Positions 32,493-41,457 of a stretch of 54,368 nucleotides of DNA are shown piece after piece. The DNA is from CAZWDO01 sp964632485 [NCBI: uncultured bacterium]. Its GTDB lineage: Bacteria; JAGOEH01. The position numbers and the translations under genes are program-made. The notes below the pieces were generated by a model. The model was not told the DNA's origin, did not search any database, and saw only the letters and a program-made list of their open reading frames with translations. Numbering within the stretch: the stretch's first letter is position 1; each line of letters opens with the position of its first letter. The DNA lies in assembly GCA_964632485.1 (NCBI GenBank), contig CAZWDO010000014.1:60335-114702 (forward strand), in the 5' to 3' direction.

Positions 32493-33938
32493 ATGAATGA
32501 TAATCAGAATGTTTGCCTCGACAACCAACAGGGTTTTGAGATTAAAAATAATAAATTCTGTTTACACCTCAATGAAGATAAGAGTGAAGCCACATTAACG
32601 GTTTATGATATCGGTCGTCTGATTACTGTTCAGGATGCGCTTGCATTTTTAAAAAGCAATGAAATTCTTGAGTTTGATAAAAAAACCATCGATGAGATTT
32701 TTTCACAGAAAAAATTTAATCAACCCATCCTGATTGCCAGAGGAATCCTTGTTCAAAATGGTTTGGATTCACGTATCGAAGTCCTGGCTGATCTTGTATC
32801 TCATATTAACCCGGAAATTAATGATGACGGAACTGTTGATTTTAAAAATATCCGATCAATACCCACCGTTAAAAAAGGTGTGGTAGTTGCCAGAAAAATC
32901 CCGCCCACTACCGGGGTTGACGGAGTGGACGTTTATGGAAAAACAATTAGAGCCTATCATGGCAAATCCCTGATCCCGCCATTAGGGACGAATGTGGCTT
33001 TTAGCCTTGATGATCCTAATTCGGTGATTGCTGAAAAATCAGGGCACATATTGCTCAATGAAGATGGACTGCTGGAAATTCGCGATATACTGATCGTCGA
33101 TGGCGATGTCGATTATTCGACGGGGAATATCGATTTTGATGGCACCGTCATCATTCATGGTGATGTGAAGACAAATTTTAAAGTCAAGGCCGATGGGAAT
33201 ATCGAAATTGAAGGATCAGTTGAAGATTCTGAAATCATATCGACCAAATCAGTCATTGTCAAAGGCGGTTTTATCGGTAAAGGCCATGGGCTTATTAAAA
33301 GCGATGAAGATGTTACAATTCATCATGTCAATAACCAGCGTATCGAGGCGTTAGGAGACATAATTATTGGTGAGGAAGCCTTGAATGCAGAGTTGCAAGC
33401 CGGGCACGACCTCAAAATTTTGGGGAAAAAAGGCGCCATCATCGGTGGAAATACTTACGCCGTCAATAAAATCGAAACACGGATCGCCGGAGTGGAAAGT
33501 GGCGTTATCACCGTTTTGTCCGCCGGGGTTAACAAAGAAATGATGTTGCGGATTCGAGAGCTTGAAGGGTTGATTGAAAAGAATGAAGAAAATCTGAAGA
33601 AAATAAAGCAAAATGTCTATAACTTGTTTCGGATAAAGTTAGATAAAAAGACCTTGCCGTCTGATAAGGAATTGTTACTCGAGCATCTTAAAAAGGCGCA
33701 GGTAAACCTGCCGGCGCAAATTGAACGGATGAAGGCCGAATTAAATCAATTGATGAAAGATAAAGAAAAATACAGGTATTCTGCCCTCGAAGTGATCGAT
33801 ACGGTTCATGCTAAAACCCGGGTCGTAATGGGCGAGGATACCTTAGAACTTAAGGAAACGTTTCATTGCGCGGTTTTTTTAGCGGAAAAAGGCAGTGTGT
33901 CCATGTTTATTAAAGGAAAGCGGGTTAAATTTACGTAA
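32493..33938 (+). CDS. FapA/DUF342-family protein
   Basis: 481 residues. An N-terminal region (to about 150) leads to a repetitive beta-helix-like stretch (GDVDYSTGNIDFDGTVIIHG, ADGNIEIEGSVEDSEIISTK, GGFIGKGHGLIKSDEDVTIH), then a coiled coil (about 345-430; LEGLIEKNEENLKKIKQNVY) and a small C-terminal domain. This is the DUF342/FapA family, often encoded with flagellar or chemotaxis genes and thought to act in cell-pole or polymerisation control; the precise role is not settled. The stop overlaps cheB (TAATG). Confidence 0.88.
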   Translation: MNDNQNVCLDNQQGFEIKNNKFCLHLNEDKSEATLTVYDIGRLITVQDALAFLKSNEILEFDKKTIDEIFSQKKFNQPILIARGILVQNGLDSRIEVLADLVSHINPEINDDGTVDFKNIRSIPTVKKGVVVARKIPPTTGVDGVDVYGKTIRAYHGKSLIPPLGTNVAFSLDDPNSVIAEKSGHILLNEDGLLEIRDILIVDGDVDYSTGNIDFDGTVIIHGDVKTNFKVKADGNIEIEGSVEDSEIISTKSVIVKGGFIGKGHGLIKSDEDVTIHHVNNQRIEALGDIIIGEEALNAELQAGHDLKILGKKGAIIGGNTYAVNKIETRIAGVESGVITVLSAGVNKEMMLRIRELEGLIEKNEENLKKIKQNVYNLFRIKLDKKTLPSDKELLLEHLKKAQVNLPAQIERMKAELNQLMKDKEKYRYSALEVIDTVHAKTRVVMGEDTLELKETFHCAVFLAEKGSVSMFIKGKRVKFT

Positions 33939-35014
33939 TGGCGATCCAGGTGCTGGTTGTGGATGATTCTCCTTTTATTCGTAAGGCTATTGTAAAAATG
34001 CTGCAGACCGAAGCCGATATTCATGTGGTGGGTGAAGCGACTAATGGTCGCGAGGCTGTTGAGAAAGTAAAATCTCTGAAACCGGATGTTGTTACCATGG
34101 ATGTTGAAATGCCCGTGATGGATGGAATCAGCGCGCTGAAAGAGATTATGAGGGATTCCCCGACGCCGGTTATTATGGTGAGTTCATTGACGGAAAATGG
34201 CGCTAAAACCACTCTTGAAGCTTTAAAATTCGGAGCGATCGATTATCTACCCAAGGATATCACGAATTCCTCACTCTCTATTATGAACAAGCGGATAGAA
34301 ATCATCGCTAAAATCCGCTCGGCCGTAACCGCGAAACGGCGATTGCGTTCCCGTTCTGATTCCGATATAAATGTTATTCAGGTCGTGCATACGCGCGTAC
34401 GTTCCCAGGTAGAACACCAGGAGCGCTTGACCTATCGAATTCTCGCAATTGGTACCTCTACCGGAGGTCCCCCAGCATTGGAACGCGTGATTACCCGTTT
34501 GCCGGCTGATTTCCCCATCCCGGTTCTTATTGTTCAACACATGCCCCCGGTTTTTACCCGTTCGTTAGCTGAACGATTGGATTCATTATCGCAAATTCGT
34601 GTTAAGGAAGCGGAAGAAGGGGAAACCATTCAGCCCGGCAAAGCCTATATCGCTCCTGGAAATCAGCACATGAGTCTCCGTCGGTTGAGCGATCTCTTTA
34701 CCGTACGACTGAGCCAGGAACCCGCCGCGTTGATCAACCGCCCCTCCGTTGATGTGATGATGGACAGTTGCGCCGACTATTTTAATAAAGATCTTCTCGG
34801 AGTGATTATGACCGGTATGGGCCACGATGGGTTGACGGCTTGCCGTCGAATCCGTAAACAACAAGGCACGCTGATTGCTCAGAATGAAGATACTTGTGTC
34901 GTTTTCGGTATGCCCGGTTCAATTGTGCGGGAAAATCTACCTCAATGGGTTTTACCTTTGGATGATATCGCCCCTAAGATAGTCGAGTTGGTTTATGGTG
35001 AAGGCAAAAATTAA
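33938..35014 (+). CDS. cheB: Chemotaxis methylesterase CheB
   Basis: 358 residues: a receiver domain (VVDDSPFIRKAIVKML; phosphoacceptor Asp in VTMDVEMPVMDG; YLPKD), a linker, and the methylesterase/deamidase domain with the catalytic triad in GTSTGGPPALE (Ser), VQHMPPVFTRSLAERLD (His) and VIMTGMGHDGL (Asp). It removes receptor methyl groups placed by CheR. It overlaps fapA at its start and the TPR gene by 20 bp at its end, so the whole set is probably one transcript. Confidence 0.95.
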   Translation: MAIQVLVVDDSPFIRKAIVKMLQTEADIHVVGEATNGREAVEKVKSLKPDVVTMDVEMPVMDGISALKEIMRDSPTPVIMVSSLTENGAKTTLEALKFGAIDYLPKDITNSSLSIMNKRIEIIAKIRSAVTAKRRLRSRSDSDINVIQVVHTRVRSQVEHQERLTYRILAIGTSTGGPPALERVITRLPADFPIPVLIVQHMPPVFTRSLAERLDSLSQIRVKEAEEGETIQPGKAYIAPGNQHMSLRRLSDLFTVRLSQEPAALINRPSVDVMMDSCADYFNKDLLGVIMTGMGHDGLTACRRIRKQQGTLIAQNEDTCVVFGMPGSIVRENLPQWVLPLDDIAPKIVELVYGEGKN

Positions 35015-36842
35015 ACCGACGCTTCTTTTTTTTTTGACCCTTTTCGCTTATGCAACGATTTCCGCTCAAGACCCTAAATCCGATACGACCCGTTACAATC
35101 CTGCATCAAATGTCATCAGTTCAATCAATATTGGGTACCATAATACATTCTCAAGAGTCGTACTTAATATTAAAGATGCTTTTTTTTATGAAATTGAAGA
35201 GGATAAAGACCGACAGCGTCTGGTTGTTATGGTCTATAATACCGTTATCGGCCAGCCCAGCCTGATTTCCAAAGATAAAACGCCCTTTATTAAAGAAGTT
35301 GTGGCCCGTGAAATAAGTAAACGGCATACCCAGATTATTATCCGCATTGATTCTCCCAATTTTACCTATAAGTATTCCACTCTTTTGCGCCCCTATCGTT
35401 TGGTCATTGATATCTATCCGCAAACCGCTCCGTCTAAATCCGGGAGTAACTATGACAAACTGCTTGAGGAGGGTATCCGCTTATATAATCAGCAAAAATA
35501 TGATGAAGCGCTGGCAAAATTTCGTGTGGCAGCGATGGAAGGAAACTTGACGGCCGCTTATTACTATGCTGGTTTGATTCGTTTTAAACAAAAACAATAT
35601 CCCCAGGCTATTTATAATTTTAGCTTAGCCTTGCATAAAGAAAAGGAATTTAGTGACGCTTATCAATATCTTTCCCGTATTGAAGAAGAAAAACGCGATT
35701 ATAAAAAAGCGATTGAGTATCTGGACTTATATTTTAAAAATTCTCGCGACAGTGTTTCGTTTACTGAGTTGAAAACCCACCGGCAGTACTTGCAGGATAT
35801 TGTGGACCGACTGATTAAAACAGACACCCAGGCCATTGTTGATACCTCTCTGGACAGCGCCCAGATCGCCATGCAGCAGGCTCAGATCGATACTTTTTTT
35901 TTGGATTATGGAGTAAAACTCAGTTTCAATGAGGAAACTGCCCAGAAATGGATGACCTATGCCAATTCGCATATTGAAAATCAAAACTACGACAAAGCGA
36001 TTCGCACCCTCGCCGCCCTTCTTAAACTTTACCCTCAATCGGTTTTCTCCAGCGATGCGCGCTTCCTACTGGCAAAACTCTATTTTTCCCTGCATCTTTA
36101 TCCCCAATCAGAGGATTATACCCGCGCCCTTTACGACCAAAATTTGTTGCCTGAACTAAAAAACCAGATTTTATATATGCGCGCGATCAGCCTTTATCAC
36201 CTGAAACGTCCGCTGGATGCCGAAAAATTAATAAAGGAATTTATTCAAACTTACCCGGACGATGAACGGCTTTATCGGCTTTATCGCTATCAGGCCGCGC
36301 TTTATGAAGGGAAAAACAATCCCATACTACGTGATGAAGCCTATCAGATGGCCTTGAGGTTGGTCCCCGACCAGGAAGAAGCGCTGGATCTGTATCGTGA
36401 ACTTTTAGATCTTTTTCTGAATAAAAAAGAGTATTCCAAAGCCCAAATTTATTGTCAGGCCATTATCAATCTGTTCGATACTTCTAAGGATCCATTATTA
36501 TTAAATAATCGTCATATTGAGTATGCCTTCATGATTCATGGCGATATTGCCTTTCAACTGGAAAATTGGGAAGCTGCCAGTAACCGTTATTCAAAAGTGA
36601 TTGAACTTTACCTGCGAGAATATCCGGAAAAGCTTGACTGGCCCTATTTTCAACTGGGGAACCTGGCCAAACGGAACCGGGACTACACCCAGGCCCGATC
36701 CTATTATCAGACGGTCCTCGAACGATATCCCAACTCAATCTGGCGTCCTCAGGCAGAATACCAGCTTTCCGATCTGGATTGGCTTGAAAAAATTGAACCC
36801 AAGCTTGAAGAATTGCGACGGGAGGAAGATGGATCACACTGA
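34995..36842 (+). CDS. Exported AMIN plus TPR-repeat protein
   Basis: 615 residues. A basic start and hydrophobic core ending in TISAQD fit a Sec signal peptide. Residues about 30-145 resemble an AMIN domain (SRVVLNIKDAFFYEIEEDKD, LLRPYRLVIDIYPQ), which in other proteins anchors to peptidoglycan or polar assemblies. The rest is tetratricopeptide repeats (YDEALAKFRVAAMEGNLTAA, NYDKAIRTLAALLKLYPQSV, YTQARSYYQTVLERYPNSIW). It is probably a periplasmic scaffold, and its place in the chemotaxis operon suggests work on motility or cell-pole structure. It overlaps both cheB and the next gene. Confidence 0.8.
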   Translation: MVKAKIKPTLLFFLTLFAYATISAQDPKSDTTRYNPASNVISSINIGYHNTFSRVVLNIKDAFFYEIEEDKDRQRLVVMVYNTVIGQPSLISKDKTPFIKEVVAREISKRHTQIIIRIDSPNFTYKYSTLLRPYRLVIDIYPQTAPSKSGSNYDKLLEEGIRLYNQQKYDEALAKFRVAAMEGNLTAAYYYAGLIRFKQKQYPQAIYNFSLALHKEKEFSDAYQYLSRIEEEKRDYKKAIEYLDLYFKNSRDSVSFTELKTHRQYLQDIVDRLIKTDTQAIVDTSLDSAQIAMQQAQIDTFFLDYGVKLSFNEETAQKWMTYANSHIENQNYDKAIRTLAALLKLYPQSVFSSDARFLLAKLYFSLHLYPQSEDYTRALYDQNLLPELKNQILYMRAISLYHLKRPLDAEKLIKEFIQTYPDDERLYRLYRYQAALYEGKNNPILRDEAYQMALRLVPDQEEALDLYRELLDLFLNKKEYSKAQIYCQAIINLFDTSKDPLLLNNRHIEYAFMIHGDIAFQLENWEAASNRYSKVIELYLREYPEKLDWPYFQLGNLAKRNRDYTQARSYYQTVLERYPNSIWRPQAEYQLSDLDWLEKIEPKLEELRREEDGSH

Positions 36843-37266
36843 GAAGTTGAATCGTCTGATAGGAGTCTACCGGAATGAGTTGGAAATCTATGATGCCATC
36901 TTTTCCATTGCCGGACAGTTCGAAGACGATTGGCGGGAAAATCCTTCCAATTCAGTGATTTCTGATTATCTGTCAAAACGGCTTGCTCTGGATTTTAAAT
37001 TGGCCGAGCAGGAAGAAAGCATCCGCGTTGAAAAAGAGTGGTGGATGACGGCTAAACAGCTTCTTGACGAAAATGACGCCACCGTCTCCCGCCTGAAACG
37101 GGTTCTGTCCCATGTGAAGGATAAACTAACGCAAATGCTGGCCCTGGAGGATCGTATTACCTCCTTGCTCCAAACCCGTGGCGTTCCTTTACGGCCAACC
37201 CTTCCTCAAACAGAAATGATTAATCAGAAAAAAGCCTCTCAACTCTATAAAAAATATCAAAAGTAA
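36829..37266 (+). CDS. Small helical protein, possibly FlgN-like
   Basis: 145 residues from ATG 36829 (GGGAGGAAG just before it); the longer in-frame opening only reads through the TPR gene. It is almost wholly helical and charged (LIGVYRNELEIYDAIFSIAG; RLKRVLSHVKDKLTQMLALE). Size and pattern are like FlgN, the chaperone of hook-associated proteins, but the similarity is weak. It overlaps the TPR gene by 14 bp and precedes the histidine kinase by 3 bp. Confidence 0.6.
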   Translation: MDHTEKLNRLIGVYRNELEIYDAIFSIAGQFEDDWRENPSNSVISDYLSKRLALDFKLAEQEESIRVEKEWWMTAKQLLDENDATVSRLKRVLSHVKDKLTQMLALEDRITSLLQTRGVPLRPTLPQTEMINQKKASQLYKKYQK

Positions 37267-37269
37267 ATA

Positions 37270-38574
37270 ATGACGACAAATAACAATTTTGATCCCCAAA
37301 AAACATATATAGAAACCTTAACCAAAGCCTTTGAGGAATTCAATACCAATACGACTCTGCTTACAAAATCTTATGATGATTTGCAACAACAGGTTAAGGA
37401 AATTAATTTTCAACTTGAAGAAAAAAACCGGGAATTGGAGCAGAGTCTCAACGAAACCGATCGGGTGAGAAATTATTTAAATAATATTTTGGAAAGTATG
37501 AACAGCGGGGTAGTTGCCATTGATTTGAATGGCCGTATCACGATTTTCAATCAGGCGGCGGAAGAGATCACCGGCTGGAAGGCCGATCAACTGATCGACC
37601 GATTTTACAGTGATTATTTAGGCAGGGAGGTTCCTTACCAATTAACGCTTAATTATACATTACTCGCCGGTCAGAATATCATCAATAAAGAAAAAGAGAT
37701 ACAAACCTCACGGGGAGGTATGATTCCCATCGGTTTCTCGACTGGATACATTACCGATCGCAAAGGCGCGATTCTGGGCGCGGTGGAAATTTTTCGCGAT
37801 CTGACTGAATTCAAGAAATTGGAAGATGAAATTATCAAGAAAAGCACTTTGGCGGGGTTGGGCGAAATGGCTGCGACCGTGGCGCATGAAATCCGCAATC
37901 CTTTGGGAGGGATTGCCGGATTCGCCAATCTGTTATCCCGGGATATTCCACAGGATGACCCCAAATTCAGGCTGGTGCAAAAAATAAGCCAGGGCGTGGA
38001 AAGCTTGAATAAAATTGTTAGTAATCTTTTAGCTTTTACCCGTGAATTCCGGCCTCAGTTTCAAATGATCAACCTGATGCCATTAATCCAACATGCCCAG
38101 GGGATGATTCAATCCGAAATTAATGAGCGCGGCTTGAGCATTCCCGTTCAACTGGAGGGCGGAAAAGATGATTTTGAGTTAAAGGCCGATAAAGATTTGT
38201 TACTCCAGGCAATTTATAATATATTGTATAATTCTGTTGATGCCATTGCCTGCCATAGTGTTCAGGGAACTATTGAAATAGTGTTGGAACGAGAACCTAT
38301 CGTGGAGGCGCAAAAGCAACGCTGGGAATATATTACTAAAACACCGGCAAGTATGTCACGCCGAATTTTAGTGCATATCCGCGATACCGGATGCGGGATT
38401 GATTCTCGGCAGATGGACAAAATTTTTAATCCTTTTTTTACGACTAAGGAAAATGGGACCGGTTTGGGCCTGGCCATCGTAAAAAAAATTATAATATTGC
38501 ACAAAGGAAATGTAACAGTGGAATCCAGCCTCGCCGAAGGTACAACCATCACCCTGATTCTGCCGGGATTATGA
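37270..38574 (+). CDS. PAS histidine kinase of NtrB/FlrB type
   Basis: 434 residues, cytoplasmic. An N-terminal coiled coil (about 30-70), a PAS domain (about 70-180; SGVVAIDLNGRITIFNQAAE), a HisKA domain with the phosphoacceptor His206 in TVAHEIRNPLGG, and an HATPase domain with N box (IYNILYNSVDAI), G1 (DTGCGID), F (FFTTK) and G2 (GTGLGLAIVKK). It pairs with the sigma54 regulator encoded 19 bp downstream. Such pairs (FlrB/FlrC, FleS/FleR) govern late flagellar genes; this role is inferred from neighbours. Confidence 0.9.
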   Translation: MTTNNNFDPQKTYIETLTKAFEEFNTNTTLLTKSYDDLQQQVKEINFQLEEKNRELEQSLNETDRVRNYLNNILESMNSGVVAIDLNGRITIFNQAAEEITGWKADQLIDRFYSDYLGREVPYQLTLNYTLLAGQNIINKEKEIQTSRGGMIPIGFSTGYITDRKGAILGAVEIFRDLTEFKKLEDEIIKKSTLAGLGEMAATVAHEIRNPLGGIAGFANLLSRDIPQDDPKFRLVQKISQGVESLNKIVSNLLAFTREFRPQFQMINLMPLIQHAQGMIQSEINERGLSIPVQLEGGKDDFELKADKDLLLQAIYNILYNSVDAIACHSVQGTIEIVLEREPIVEAQKQRWEYITKTPASMSRRILVHIRDTGCGIDSRQMDKIFNPFFTTKENGTGLGLAIVKKIIILHKGNVTVESSLAEGTTITLILPGL

Positions 38575-38593
38575 TTCATATAAGGAGAACTTC

Positions 38594-40003
38594 ATGAAGG
38601 AATTCAGAATTTTAATCGTTGATGATGAAGAATTGATGCGGGATTATCTTCATGAAACGCTGATACGAAAAGAGTATCAGGTCGATACTGCCCGCAATGG
38701 ACGTGATGCGTTACGATTGATCGAAGAGCATTCTTATCAGATGATCATTACCGATATGAAAATGCCAGAAATTACCGGTATCGATCTGTTGCGTGAAATC
38801 AAGAAAAAAACTCCTGAAATTTTCGTGATTGTTCTTACGGCTTATGGTACAGTGGAAAATGCCGTGGAAGCGATGAAATTGGGCGCTTTTGATTATTTGA
38901 TGAAACCCTGTACAGCGGATGAGATTGAAATGCTGGTGGAGCGGGTGATCCAGTTTCAAAATTTGATTACCGAGAATAAAATACTTAAAAAACAACTGCA
39001 TGAAAAATACGATTTGCATGCCATCATTGGCGAAAGCCCCCCAATGGGTCGAATTTATGAATTGATTCGCCAGGTCGCGCCTACTAAGGCCACGGTGTTG
39101 ATACAGGGGGAAAGCGGCACCGGTAAGGAGTTGGTGGCCCGCGCGATCCATTACAACAGTCCGCGCCGACATCAGAATTTTGTCAAGATGAATTGCGCCG
39201 CGCTGCCTGAAGGTTTAATCGAAAGCGAACTCTTTGGCCACGAAAAAGGTTCATTTACCGGCGCGATTCGACAAACAACCGGTCGCTTTGGGTTGGCCGA
39301 CGGAGGTACGATCCTTTTAGATGAAATTAGTGAGATTTCTCCCAATTTGCAGGCTAAATTGCTACGCGTACTTCAGGAACGCGAATTTGAACGCGTTGGC
39401 AGCGCCCAGACCTTGAAAGTGGATGTCCGTGTCGTCGCGACGACTAACCGCGATTTGAAAAAGGAAATTGAAGCCGGTAATTTCAGAGAAGACCTTTTTT
39501 ATCGTCTCAACGTATTCCCGATTATGATGCCGACCCTGAATGAGCGCAAAGGGGATATTTCGTTACTGGTTCGCCATTTTGCGGAACGCTTTGCCATGGA
39601 AAACGGTTTGCCCTATAAAGAAATTATTCCGGAAACTCTTGATAAACTGATGGCGTATCACTGGCCCGGCAATGTGCGCGAATTGGAAAATGTGATCGAA
39701 CGGGCGACGATTATTTCTCACTCGTCAATCATCGCTCCCGATGACGTGTTGACGGATAATTATAAAGCGACAACGGATTTTTTGAATAAAAACGATGCGA
39801 TCGTCACATCAGAAGAAGGCCAAATTAAACCATTGGCAGAAATTGAGAAAGAGATGATTCTTCAAACCCTGAGAAAATTTAACAATAACCGTACAAAATC
39901 CGCGGAAGTCCTTGGAATCAGCATCCGGACGCTTCGCAATAAATTGGCCGAGTACCGGGAAGAGGGCGCGCTACCCCCTGAATTTGAATTGAAGCAGGAG
40001 TGA
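38594..40003 (+). CDS. Sigma54-dependent NtrC/FlrC-type response regulator
   Basis: 469 residues: a receiver domain with phosphoacceptor Asp54 (MIITDMKMPEITG), an AAA+ domain with Walker A GESGTGKELVARAIH, Walker B GTILLDEIS and the sensor region ATTNRDLKKEI, and a C-terminal Fis helix-turn-helix (NNNRTKSAEVLGISIRTLRN). The sigma54-contact loop, normally GAFTGA, reads GSFTGA. It should activate sigma54 promoters after phosphorylation by the kinase just upstream. AAGGAG lies before the ATG. Confidence 0.93.
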   Translation: MKEFRILIVDDEELMRDYLHETLIRKEYQVDTARNGRDALRLIEEHSYQMIITDMKMPEITGIDLLREIKKKTPEIFVIVLTAYGTVENAVEAMKLGAFDYLMKPCTADEIEMLVERVIQFQNLITENKILKKQLHEKYDLHAIIGESPPMGRIYELIRQVAPTKATVLIQGESGTGKELVARAIHYNSPRRHQNFVKMNCAALPEGLIESELFGHEKGSFTGAIRQTTGRFGLADGGTILLDEISEISPNLQAKLLRVLQEREFERVGSAQTLKVDVRVVATTNRDLKKEIEAGNFREDLFYRLNVFPIMMPTLNERKGDISLLVRHFAERFAMENGLPYKEIIPETLDKLMAYHWPGNVRELENVIERATIISHSSIIAPDDVLTDNYKATTDFLNKNDAIVTSEEGQIKPLAEIEKEMILQTLRKFNNNRTKSAEVLGISIRTLRNKLAEYREEGALPPEFELKQE

Positions 40004-41343
40004 ACGTGCTACCTCGGGATTTAAAACGCAAACTGGATTTAGCCGATCGCGATGAATTAGTGGAAATTATTCAGCAAATTTCCACTAATGTTGAACATAA
40101 TCAGCGCCTTGAGAAACAGTTTTTTAAATTGGAGCAAATACTCTTTTCCGCTCATTCGATTGTATCAATGATGCAACAGATCATTCATACCCTTCTCAGT
40201 GAATTTCAGTTAAAAAGCGCGGTTGTTGTTATCCCTGAAAATTCGGTACTCTCTAATTTTTTTTCCACCCAGGAATCGATCCGTTTTTTGCCGATCGATA
40301 TCTGCCGGGTTTTGCCTGTCAATTGGCACGAATTGACTCTTTTTCCCTATTCCCACGAGGCGTTTAAGATTATTTTCCCAGAACAAATAGCGGGGCTCCT
40401 TCATTCAGCGGTATTGATCCCCTTGCGCCATAAAATGGAACCTGTCGGCTTGCTTTGCGTGGGCAGCGAGCATGAGGAACACTTTTCCCAGCAAATGCAA
40501 AATGATTATCTTTGGCATTTCGCGCTTAAACTTGAATTGGGACTGGATAATCTCATTTTTCAGGATCAATTGGAACGAACCTGGAAAGAAAAGCATGAAT
40601 TGGCCCAGCAGTTAGGCCGGCAGAACCAGGAATTGCTTGAACTGAATCAGATGAAAGACCAGCTTCTAAGTGTAGCCGCCCACGATCTGCGCAGTCCCTT
40701 AACCGGGATTATCGGTTTAGCTGAGCTGATGGTAGCGGATCCCAGCTTGAATTCACGCTATTATCAGTGGTTGACAACCATGATTACGAGTGGTCGCCGA
40801 CAACTCCAGTTTATCAATGAACTGCTCAGTGTGATTAAGTTCCAAAATGGACAGCTTCGTATCAATCGGAGACAAATGAACATTGTGGCGATGTGGCAGC
40901 AAGTCATCCAGGAGAATTATCCCCATTTGGTCCATAAAAATCTCGAAGCGCGGTTGATCACGACATTCTCTGAAATGCTGATCGATGCTGACGGCGATAA
41001 ACTGCGGCAGGTATGCCATAATCTGCTGTATAACGCGATTAAATTCAGTTATAAGAATCAGATCATCGAGATTGAACTTGACTGCTCTCCACCGGATCAA
41101 TATCTGATGCAAATCCGGGATAATGGCATGGGATGGGAAGCTGGGAATGAACTTCAGTTTTTCCAGCCGTTTACGCCCATGGCGCGACAGGGAACGGAAG
41201 GTGAGGTTACAACCGGTTTGGGCTTATCGATTTGCAAAAATATAGTGTCGCTGCATGGCGGTAAAATGGATTGCCACAGTCCCGGCCCGGAACAGGGAGC
41301 CACATTCAGCGTCTATTTACCTGTTTCCACTCCTTCTGATTAA
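40000..41343 (+). CDS. Hybrid-less histidine kinase with GAF-like input
   Basis: 447 residues from GTG 40000, overlapping the upstream stop (GTGA). The N-terminal part is helical and then GAF-like (about 70-185; SAVVVIPENSVL, AVLIPLRHKMEPVGLLCVGS). HisKA has His228 in SVAAHDLRSPLTGIIGLAEL, and HATPase has NLLYNAIKFS, DNGMGWE and TGLGLSICKNI. No receiver domain is attached, and its partner regulator is not obvious; it could feed the NtrC-type protein or the receiver-only proteins upstream. Last gene of the motility block. Confidence 0.88.
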   Translation: MNVLPRDLKRKLDLADRDELVEIIQQISTNVEHNQRLEKQFFKLEQILFSAHSIVSMMQQIIHTLLSEFQLKSAVVVIPENSVLSNFFSTQESIRFLPIDICRVLPVNWHELTLFPYSHEAFKIIFPEQIAGLLHSAVLIPLRHKMEPVGLLCVGSEHEEHFSQQMQNDYLWHFALKLELGLDNLIFQDQLERTWKEKHELAQQLGRQNQELLELNQMKDQLLSVAAHDLRSPLTGIIGLAELMVADPSLNSRYYQWLTTMITSGRRQLQFINELLSVIKFQNGQLRINRRQMNIVAMWQQVIQENYPHLVHKNLEARLITTFSEMLIDADGDKLRQVCHNLLYNAIKFSYKNQIIEIELDCSPPDQYLMQIRDNGMGWEAGNELQFFQPFTPMARQGTEGEVTTGLGLSICKNIVSLHGGKMDCHSPGPEQGATFSVYLPVSTPSD

Positions 41344-41353
41344 TATTTCACTG

Positions 41354-41383
41354 GTGGGAGTAGGGGGCATCCGGCGCTCCCAC
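41354..41383. terminator. Hairpin after the chemotaxis/motility block
   Basis: GTGGGAG (41354-41360) pairs perfectly with CTCCCAC (41377-41383) around a 16-nt G/C-rich loop, 10 bp after the kinase stop. No T-tract follows, so it may be only a 3' stabilising stem. Confidence 0.35.
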
Positions 41384-41457
41384 GCGTTATAGCGGCCTTT
41401 AATAAGCTACTTCAATCATTATAGCGCTATTTCCCTCAATCCTGATTTTTTGAATGC

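Noticed and set aside
36601-37266. 221-codon version of the FlgN-like gene
   Set aside because: It reads out of frame through the end of the TPR gene. The strong ribosome site favours ATG 36829.
38711-39172. 153-codon minus-strand ORF
   Set aside because: Antisense to the NtrC-type regulator; no motif, and codon composition explained by the sense gene.
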